A DNA stretch of 6,141 bases from Pseudomonas sp. (GTDB lineage: Bacteria; Pseudomonadota; Gammaproteobacteria; Pseudomonadales; Pseudomonadaceae). Numbering within the stretch: position 1 is the stretch's first letter; the number at the start of each line of letters is the position of its first letter. Positions 1 to 4,043 of this stretch are shown here, piece by piece. The translations under genes were made by a program, and so were the position numbers. A model generated the notes under the pieces. That model had not been told where the DNA came from, ran no database searches, and saw only the letters and a list, made by a program, of their open reading frames with translations. The stretch spans positions 1 through 6,141 of the forward strand of contig JAPLSD010000791.1 of NCBI GenBank assembly GCA_026398835.1, in the 5' to 3' direction.

Positions 1-340
1 CCAGCGAGCGAGCTTCCAGTTGATAACGCTGACCTGCCTCGAAGTGGTCATAGCGCACCGTCAGGTAACAGAGGCGTTCCTGAAGGTCGTTCATCATGCT
101 CATTCCACCCCCATAAATCTCGAAGTCGAAGCGCACTTCCAGTTCATGGCTACCCGGAGTGACCTGGAAAAAACGCCCGTCACTTAGCCTCTGCTTGTCC
201 AGACGCTCGGCCATGATCAGTTTGCCGCCCGGGGTCGGGGTGGAGAGCTCGACCCAGGCTTGTTGCGGGTCGACGGCCGGCAGAGGGCTGGTGCAGGCAG
301 CGAGAGAACCGAGGGCGAGTAACAGCAGTGGCGTGCGCAT
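1..340 (-). CDS. Small outer-membrane lipoprotein, paralogue of the next gene (3' end cut by window edge)
   Basis: The frame is open from an ATG at 338-340 to the left edge, giving 113 complete codons and no stop. The start is set by an AGGAG Shine-Dalgarno about 8 nt upstream. The N-terminus is a type II signal peptide: MRT, a leucine-rich stretch, then the lipobox L-A-A-C with Cys16 as the lipidated residue. Thr at +2 and no Asp there suggest the outer membrane. The mature part shares a pattern with the lipoprotein encoded at 384-797: DPxQAWV (24-30), FFQVTPGSHELEVR (57-70), Cys91 followed by a beta-like strand, and F-E-A-G-Q-R-Y-Q-L (100-108). This resembles a small beta-sandwich lipoprotein. 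I do not recognise a named family and assign no function. It lies 43 nt downstream of its paralogue on the same strand, so the two are probably co-transcribed. Confidence 0.8.
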   Translation of the reverse strand, partial: MRTPLLLLALGSLAACTSPLPAVDPQQAWVELSTPTPGGKLIMAERLDKQRLSDGRFFQVTPGSHELEVRFDFEIYGGGMSMMNDLQERLCYLTVRYDHFEAGQRYQLEARSL

Positions 341-383
341 GATGGAACTCCTAGCGGTCACACTATTATTAGCATAGCGCCGA

Positions 384-797
384 TCAGGTGCGCTGACAGC
401 CTGCCGGTTGTCCTTGGCCAACCATCTTTCGCTGCTGGTCATAGAGCTTGGCCCACGGCCGGAAGCCGATGTTCCCGGCTCGCAGTTGATAGCGTTGACC
501 CGCGTTGAAGTCCTTGAATATCACACTCAACTGGCAATCGCGCCAGAGCGGTTCGGTGTCCGGGCCGATATTGCTCGGCTCCACTGCGAATTGATAACGC
601 ACGGTCAGCTTATGGCTACCGGGTTGAACTTCGAAATAGCGCTTGTCGATCGTGGGTTTCTCATCGACCTTCAGCGCTTGCAGCGCCGTGTTTTGATGAG
701 CTTCGAGGTCGACCCAGGCTTGCGCTGGATCAGGGTCGGGCAGTCCAGCGCAGCCGGCTAACATCAGCAGGCCACCCGTTAGCATTAACGTGCGCAT
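384..797 (-). CDS. Small outer-membrane lipoprotein, 137 aa, unknown function
   Basis: Complete gene with an ATG at 795-797 and a TGA at 384-386. A GGAG lies about 8 nt before the start. The signal peptide ends in the lipobox L-A-G-C with lipidated Cys16; Ala at +2 fits outer-membrane sorting. The mature protein has DPAQAWVDL (23-31), the YFEVQPGSH block (54-62) followed by LTVRYQF, Cys88 at the head of a CQLSV strand, and F-N-A-G-Q-R-Y-Q-L (97-105). The C-terminus has a second cysteine (Cys134), so a Cys88-Cys134 disulfide is possible. It is clearly homologous to the truncated neighbour at 1-340, with the same lipobox position, the same PGSH and GQRYQL motifs and recognisable nucleotide similarity. 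It is divergent from the peptidase lipoprotein at 871. The family is unnamed to me; a role in envelope maintenance would be guesswork. Confidence 0.88.
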   Translation of the reverse strand: MRTLMLTGGLLMLAGCAGLPDPDPAQAWVDLEAHQNTALQALKVDEKPTIDKRYFEVQPGSHKLTVRYQFAVEPSNIGPDTEPLWRDCQLSVIFKDFNAGQRYQLRAGNIGFRPWAKLYDQQRKMVGQGQPAGCQRT

Positions 798-857
798 AGC
801 GAAGCTCCGGGCAGGCGAGATAGTCTTGCAATCAGACGCTCACGGGATGATTCGATT

Positions 858-864
858 GGATAGG
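858..864 (+). promoter_or_regulatory. Ribosome binding site that decides the peptidase start
   Basis: GGATAGG ends 6 nt before the ATG at 871. It is a moderate Shine-Dalgarno. The choice of this start is supported by what follows: a short polar segment, a hydrophobic stretch and a lipobox at normal signal-peptide distance. An upstream in-frame GTG at 790 would add 27 polar residues ahead of the signal peptide and would overlap the start codon of the divergent lipoprotein. Confidence 0.55.
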
Positions 865-870
865 CAGTGT

Positions 871-2007
871 ATGAGCCATGGGGTACTCGACCGTATTTTT
901 CGCACTTTGTTTCCGGCACTTGTGCTTTTGCTGCTGAACGGTTGTTCCAGTCTCAGTTATTACAGCCAGTTGGCCGATGGCCAATGGAAGTTGCTGCGGT
1001 CCCGCGAGCCCGTGGCCGAGGTGATTGCCGACCCCGCTCGCGACCCGACATTGCGTGAGCATTTGGTCCAGTCGCAGAAGGCCCGCGAGTTCGCCAGCCA
1101 GCATTTGCACCTGCCGGACAACAAAAGTTATCGCCTGTACGCCGATCTCGGGCGGCCGTTTGTAGTGTGGAACGTGTTCGCCACGGCGGAGTTTTCCCTG
1201 ACGCCGAAAAATCACTGTTTCCCGATTGCCGGCTGCGTCGCCTATCGCGGCTTTTATAGTCAGGGCGCGGCCCGGGGGGAAGCGGCGTTGCAACGCCAGC
1301 AAGGCATGGACGTGTCGATTGGCGGTGTCGAGGCCTATTCGACCCTGGGCTGGTTCAACGATCCGATCATGAATTCGATGATGGGCTGGGGTGATGAGCG
1401 ATTGGCGACGCTGATCTTCCATGAGCTGGCGCACCAGCGCTTTTATGTGAAAGACGACACGGAGTTCAACGAGTCATTCGCCACCTTCGTCGAGCAGGAA
1501 GGCACTCGCCAGTGGCGCGCGGCCCGCGGATTGCCTCCAGACAGTGGCGCTGATGTGCAGCAGCGGGATCAGTTTATCCAACTGATTCTGGACACCCGCA
1601 CACGGCTTGAACGTTTGTATGCATCACCGCTGTCGACCGAGCAAATGCGACAGCGCAAAGCTGCGGAGTTCGAGCAGTTGCGCCGCGACTATCGCCAGTT
1701 GCGTGACAATCAATGGGCCGGCGCAAATCACTACGACGCCTGGATCAATGCACCGATGAACAACGCCCGGCTGCTGCCGTTTGGACTCTACGACCAGTGG
1801 GTGCCGGCGTTTGCGGCGTTGTTCAAGAAAACGGGTGGGGATTGGGTGGTGTTTTATGGCGAGGTGGAGAAATTGGGGACGTTGCCGGTTGAACAGCGTA
1901 AGGCAGCGTTGAAAGCGTTGGCAGGTTCCAATACTCCACTGACTGTACAAAAGCCATCGCGGGCAAGCCTCGCTCCTACAAGACAACTGTTGATCACACA
2001 TGTGTGA
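871..2007 (+). CDS. Putative lipoprotein zinc (amino)peptidase, COG4324/PF10023 type, with REPIN-encoded C-terminus
   Basis: A 378-aa protein from the ATG at 871. A signal peptide with hydrophobic core PALVLLLL ends in lipobox L-N-G-C, Cys25; Ser at +2 suggests outer-membrane anchoring with the enzyme facing the periplasm. A conserved central block, NHCFPIAGCVAYRGFY (about 111-126), is followed by the gluzincin-like motif HELAH at 184-188 and FNESFATFVE (199-208). His184 and His188 would bind zinc, Glu185 would be the catalytic base, and Glu201 is a candidate third ligand. This pattern matches, from memory, the proteobacterial 'predicted aminopeptidase' family; substrate and activity are not established by the sequence. 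The last 17 residues, from Pro362 and including SRASLAPT, are encoded by the left arm and loop of REPIN 1, so the native terminus is probably near residue 361. It converges with the RAYT gene and diverges from two lipoprotein genes. Confidence 0.87.
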   Translation: MSHGVLDRIFRTLFPALVLLLLNGCSSLSYYSQLADGQWKLLRSREPVAEVIADPARDPTLREHLVQSQKAREFASQHLHLPDNKSYRLYADLGRPFVVWNVFATAEFSLTPKNHCFPIAGCVAYRGFYSQGAARGEAALQRQQGMDVSIGGVEAYSTLGWFNDPIMNSMMGWGDERLATLIFHELAHQRFYVKDDTEFNESFATFVEQEGTRQWRAARGLPPDSGADVQQRDQFIQLILDTRTRLERLYASPLSTEQMRQRKAAEFEQLRRDYRQLRDNQWAGANHYDAWINAPMNNARLLPFGLYDQWVPAFAALFKKTGGDWVVFYGEVEKLGTLPVEQRKAALKALAGSNTPLTVQKPSRASLAPTRQLLITHV

Positions 2008-2042
2008 CCTGACCCAGTAGGAGCGAGGCTTGCCCGCGATGG
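1954..2042. repeat. REPIN 1: inverted pair of REP sequences
   Basis: Two REP sequences face each other as a perfect 26-bp inverted repeat: 1954-1979 and 2017-2042, separated by 37 bp. Read outward from the loop, each arm starts with GTAG, the tetranucleotide known to precede REPs recognised by RAYT proteins, followed by GAGCGAGGC-TT-GCCCGC. This core folds as a short hairpin with a bulge and one mismatch, as is typical of REPs. The element lies 22 bp beyond the RAYT stop and overlaps the 3' end of the peptidase gene, so it sits between two convergent genes. It could serve as a bidirectional transcript end, although no T-tract follows it. The same arm sequence recurs in REPIN 2. Confidence 0.92.
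1994..2007. repeat. 14-bp perfect palindrome in the REPIN 1 loop
   Basis: TCACACATGTGTGA is its own reverse complement. It lies in the spacer between the two REP arms, and its last three bases are the TGA stop of the peptidase frame. The flanking bases (A at 1993, C at 2008) do not extend the symmetry. It may form a small hairpin at the tip of the larger cruciform or RNA stem, or be a chance or regulatory palindrome; the sequence cannot decide. Confidence 0.5.
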
Positions 2043-2064
2043 GGCCGGAAGGATTGACCTCAAA

Positions 2065-2523
2065 TCAAAGCCAGACTGCATCCCAAAGTGGATAGTCCGC
2101 TACCCGTTTTACCAGCCCTGCCCGCAGAGGGTTTGCAACGATGTATCGGGCAACCGATTGCAGGTCTTCTTCCTTGCGAATTGCCCGGTCATGGTAGCCG
2201 TGTTGCCACAGGGAGCCTTCGCGCTGCAGCGAACGATTCAGAGCCACCGTAGTGCGGGATTTGGTGCGTGCCATCAATGTCGAAAGGTTGGTGTTTTGCA
2301 GTTCGATCAGCCAGTGGAAATGATCAGGCATTACAACCCAGGCTAACGAGTTGGCAAACTGCTCTTGCTGAGCCTTTTTGAATGCATCGACCACTAAGCG
2401 ACCATTTTTGAGGTTGTCAAAAACCGGCTCCCGGTTCCGGACGACGGCTGTCAGTAAGTAGATTTGGCCGGACTCTGAATAGCGTCCGATACGAAGTCGG
2501 TGTGCATGGGGAGAGGTAGACAT
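2065..2523 (-). CDS. REP-associated tyrosine transposase (RAYT, TnpA-REP / IS200-like Y1 family)
   Basis: A 152-aa single-domain HUH nuclease that would nick single-stranded DNA at REP sequences through a 5'-phosphotyrosine intermediate. The N-terminus has the family pattern L-R-x-G-R-Y-S near residues 10-15, then IYLLTAVV. VVMPDHFHWL carries the HUH metal ligands as His68-Phe-His70. WQHGYHDRAIR (106-116) and ARYIVANPLRAGLV (125-138) follow, with Tyr127 the likely catalytic residue (57 residues after His70). No frameshift or internal stop is seen and the length is normal, so it may be functional. Unlike insertion sequences, RAYTs usually occur as single copies and mobilise REP/REPIN sequences in trans. 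REPINs with the same arm lie 22 bp after the stop and 97 bp before the start, which points to these REPs as its substrates. Sampled stretches have lower GC (about 47-57%) than prlC. Related names are yafM and rayT. Confidence 0.93.
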   Translation of the reverse strand: MSTSPHAHRLRIGRYSESGQIYLLTAVVRNREPVFDNLKNGRLVVDAFKKAQQEQFANSLAWVVMPDHFHWLIELQNTNLSTLMARTKSRTTVALNRSLQREGSLWQHGYHDRAIRKEEDLQSVARYIVANPLRAGLVKRVADYPLWDAVWL

Positions 2524-2530
2524 TGATGAT

Positions 2531-2537
2531 CCTCCTT
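2531..2537 (-). promoter_or_regulatory. Strong ribosome binding site of the RAYT gene
   Basis: On the minus strand this reads AAGGAGG, a full match to the anti-Shine-Dalgarno, 7 nt before the ATG at 2521-2523. It fixes the start and is the strongest ribosome binding site in the window, so translation is not limited by initiation signals even though RAYTs are usually thought to be poorly expressed. Confidence 0.8.
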
Positions 2538-2620
2538 GATCGTGGCCTCAGCTTCCAAGGCTAGGACGATAAAAGAGGGTGCGATTTGCAACTGTTGGTC
2601 AGGATGTGTCTGTGAGGACG

Positions 2621-2716
2621 CCATCGCGGGCAAGCCTCGCTCCTACAAGGGTCGCTATCGACCACCGATTGGTGATTCGACCGCCCTACCGTAGGAGCGA
2701 GGCTTGCCCGCGATTG
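2621..2716. repeat. REPIN 2: inverted pair of REP sequences
   Basis: The left arm 2621-2646 is identical to the left arm of REPIN 1. The right arm is complementary over 24 bp (2623-2646 with 2691-2714), then differs by one base (T at 2715). The 44-bp spacer is unrelated to that of REPIN 1 and holds a small hairpin of its own (CACC-GATT-GGTG). Both REPs carry the GTAG lead next to the loop. The element begins 97 bp upstream of the RAYT start and ends 7 nt after the HAD phosphatase stop, so transcripts from the operon at 2724-3961 would run straight into it. It may protect or end that mRNA and insulate the RAYT gene; this is inference. Confidence 0.92.
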
Positions 2717-2723
2717 GGTTTGA

Positions 2724-3374
2724 TCAGCGCTGCAAAAACGCCTGATGCAACTCAGCCAGGGTTTCAAAGTGATACGCCGGCTGCTCAGCGCTCAATTCTT
2801 CATGGCTACCAAAACCATAACCCACTGCCGCCGCATCCAGCCCATTACTGCGGGCGCCGATCAGGTCGTGTTTGCGGTCGCCGATCATCAGGGTGTTAGT
2901 CGGATCAAGGCCTTCTTCGGCCATCAGATGGGCGATCAATTCGATTTTGTTGGTGCGATTGCCGTCCAGTTCGCTGCCGTAGATCACTTTGAAGTGCCTG
3001 GCGAAGTCGAAGTGCCGGGCGATTTCCCGGGCGAAGACCCAGGGCTTCGAGGTGGCGATATACAACTGCCGCCCTTGCCCGCTCAGGGTTTCCAGCAGCG
3101 GCGTGACACCCTCGAACACGCGGTTCTCATACAGCCCGGTAACTTTGAAACGTTCGCGGTAAAAATTCACCGCCTCCCAGGCGCGGGCCTCGTCGAAATC
3201 GTAGAACTGCATGAAAGCTTGCAGCAACGGCGGGCCGATAAAGTGTTCAAGCTTGGTCAGGTCCGGCTCAGCAATACCCAGTTTGCTCAGCGCGAACTGG
3301 ATCGAACGTGTGATGCCTTCGCGAGGGTCGGTCAGGGTGCCATCGAGGTCGAACAAAACGGTTTGGTAATGCAT
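2724..3374 (-). CDS. HAD-superfamily phosphatase, Gph/phosphoglycolate-phosphatase-like
   Basis: A 216-aa cytoplasmic Mg-dependent phosphohydrolase. Motif I is FDLDGTLTD, with nucleophile Asp9 and acid/base Asp11. An alpha-helical cap region follows (about 16-85). Motif II is IATSKP (Thr108/Ser109), the conserved lysine is Lys143 in NKIELI, and motif IV is MIGDRKHDLIGA with Asp166 and Asp170 binding Mg. All catalytic residues are present and the length is usual for the Gph branch. The substrate cannot be read from the sequence; phosphoglycolate is only the subfamily default, and nucleotide or sugar phosphates are equally possible. The ATG lies 2 nt after the stop of the gamma-CA-like gene, with an AGGAA Shine-Dalgarno inside the end of that gene, so the two are almost certainly one operon and probably translationally coupled. 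Its stop is 7 nt before REPIN 2. Confidence 0.9.
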   Translation of the reverse strand: MHYQTVLFDLDGTLTDPREGITRSIQFALSKLGIAEPDLTKLEHFIGPPLLQAFMQFYDFDEARAWEAVNFYRERFKVTGLYENRVFEGVTPLLETLSGQGRQLYIATSKPWVFAREIARHFDFARHFKVIYGSELDGNRTNKIELIAHLMAEEGLDPTNTLMIGDRKHDLIGARSNGLDAAAVGYGFGSHEELSAEQPAYHFETLAELHQAFLQR

Positions 3375-3376
3375 GG

Positions 3377-3961
3377 TTATTCCTGAGTAGTGGCCGCAGG
3401 CTGGTCGTAGCCTTCGGCCAGATGCAGATCCTTGAGCTTCACGTAATTCGCTGCGCTGTAGGTGAAAAAGGCGCGTTCCTTGTCAGTCAGTGGCCGCACT
3501 TGTTTGACCGGGCTGCCCACATAAAGAAAGCCGCTTTCCAGACACTTGCCCGGTGGTACCAGGCTGCCGGCGCCGATGATCACATCGTCTTCCACCACCG
3601 CACCGTCCATGACGATGCTGCCCATGCCGATCAGGATCCGGCTACCGACAGTGCAGCCGTGCAGCATCACTTTGTGGGCGATGGTCACGTCATCGCCAAT
3701 CAGCAGCGGGAAGCCGTCCGGGTTGAACGGGCCGGCGTGGGTGATGTGCAATACGCAGGCGTCCTGCACGCTAGTACGTTCGCCGATGCGAATGCGGTGC
3801 ATGTCGCCGCGGATCACCGTCAGCGGCCAGACGGAGCTGTCAGCACCGATTTCAACGTCGCCGATGACCACCGCCGAGCGGTCGACAAAGGCCCGTTCGC
3901 CCAGTGTCGGCGTGTGGTTCTGATAGGTGCGAATGGCCAAGTTGGGTTCCCTCTGTGACAT
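3377..3961 (-). CDS. Gamma-carbonic-anhydrase-like hexapeptide-repeat protein (YrdA/CamH type)
   Basis: A 194-aa left-handed parallel beta-helix protein that should form a trimer. Hexapeptide repeats with the [LIV]-G-x-x pattern run from about residue 30 to 135. The zinc ligands by comparison with archaeal Cam are His72, His96 and His101 (HITH, then IAHKVMLH); the supporting Arg51, Asp53 (in RGD) and Gln66 are present. The Cam proton-shuttle glutamate after RGD is Met54 here and the acidic loop is short, as in the CamH/YrdA branch, in which carbonic anhydrase activity is often weak or undemonstrated. A metal-dependent role is likely, but CO2 hydration is not assured. No good Shine-Dalgarno precedes the ATG at 3959-3961 (the leader is A/T rich), yet no better start exists. 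It is the first gene of the operon with the HAD phosphatase and is divergent from prlC. Confidence 0.9.
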   Translation of the reverse strand: MSQREPNLAIRTYQNHTPTLGERAFVDRSAVVIGDVEIGADSSVWPLTVIRGDMHRIRIGERTSVQDACVLHITHAGPFNPDGFPLLIGDDVTIAHKVMLHGCTVGSRILIGMGSIVMDGAVVEDDVIIGAGSLVPPGKCLESGFLYVGSPVKQVRPLTDKERAFFTYSAANYVKLKDLHLAEGYDQPAATTQE

Positions 3962-3973
3962 TTATTAATGAGG

Positions 3974-4003
3974 TTGATAGCTGCGGTGAGCGTCGATTGT
4001 AAT
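3974..4003 (+). promoter_or_regulatory. Probable sigma-70 promoter of prlC
   Basis: TTGATA at 3974-3979 (5 of 6 to TTGACA) and TGTAAT at 3998-4003 (5 of 6 to TATAAT) are 18 bp apart. Transcription would begin near 4009-4011, giving a leader of about 34 nt to the GTG at 4044. That position lies after the ATG at 4008, which argues against that ATG as the start of prlC. I saw no sigma-32 type promoter, although E. coli prlC is known as a heat-shock gene. Confidence 0.55.
3996..4001 (-). promoter_or_regulatory. Candidate -10 element for the gamma-CA/HAD operon
   Basis: On the minus strand this reads TACAAT (5 of 6 to TATAAT), about 35 nt before the ATG at 3961. No good -35 hexamer stands at the right distance, so the support is weak. 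It overlaps the proposed -10 of prlC on the other strand, so the two promoters would compete for the same DNA. Confidence 0.3.
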
Positions 4004-4030
4004 TAAGATGGCCCAATGTTTCTTCCAGCC

Positions 4031-4036
4031 AAGGTG
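4031..4036 (+). promoter_or_regulatory. Ribosome binding site that decides the prlC start
   Basis: AAGGTG ends 7 nt before the GTG at 4044. The ATG at 4008 has no comparable site. The GTG start gives VSVNNPLLQPYDLPPF, close to the usual oligopeptidase A N-terminus (short lead, then NPLL and LPPF). A second in-frame GTG at 4050 would be 2 codons shorter and cannot be excluded. Confidence 0.6.
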
Positions 4037-4043
4037 CCAAACC

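Noticed and set aside
341..383. Separate promoter for the truncated lipoprotein gene (CTGTCA-N17-TATGCT on the minus strand)
   Set aside because: Each hexamer matches consensus at only 4 of 6, and the short gap fits co-transcription with the upstream paralogue.
790..870. Upstream GTG start extending the peptidase lipoprotein by 27 residues
   Set aside because: It would overlap the start codon of the divergent lipoprotein, has no ribosome binding site, and would put a polar segment before the signal peptide; ATG 871 has GGATAGG and gives a normal lipoprotein N-terminus.
798..870. Divergent promoters for the lipoprotein pair and the peptidase
   Set aside because: They must exist near here, but TTGCAA at 826-831 has no acceptable -10 at a proper distance on either strand, so I do not place them.
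832..1434. 200-codon minus-strand open frame
   Set aside because: Antisense to the peptidase gene, whose lipobox and HELAH motif show which strand codes.
1954..2042. Classical rho-independent terminator
   Set aside because: The stem is long and no T-tract follows on either strand; a role as transcript end is possible but not by the canonical signal.
1954..2716. Possible CRISPR array from the recurring 26-bp arm
   Set aside because: Only four copies in inverted pairs, not direct repeats with regular spacers; they are REP sequences flanking a RAYT.
2579..2899. Plus-strand frame containing SRASLAPT and YRRSEACPRLG peptides
   Set aside because: These peptides are translations of the REP arms of REPIN 2, not a protein; the rest is antisense to the phosphatase.
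2745..3386. 213-codon plus-strand open frame
   Set aside because: Antisense to the HAD phosphatase, whose four motifs are intact on the minus strand.
4008..4043. ATG start of prlC adding 12 residues
   Set aside because: No Shine-Dalgarno, upstream of the predicted transcription start, and the added residues are not part of the usual oligopeptidase A N-terminus.
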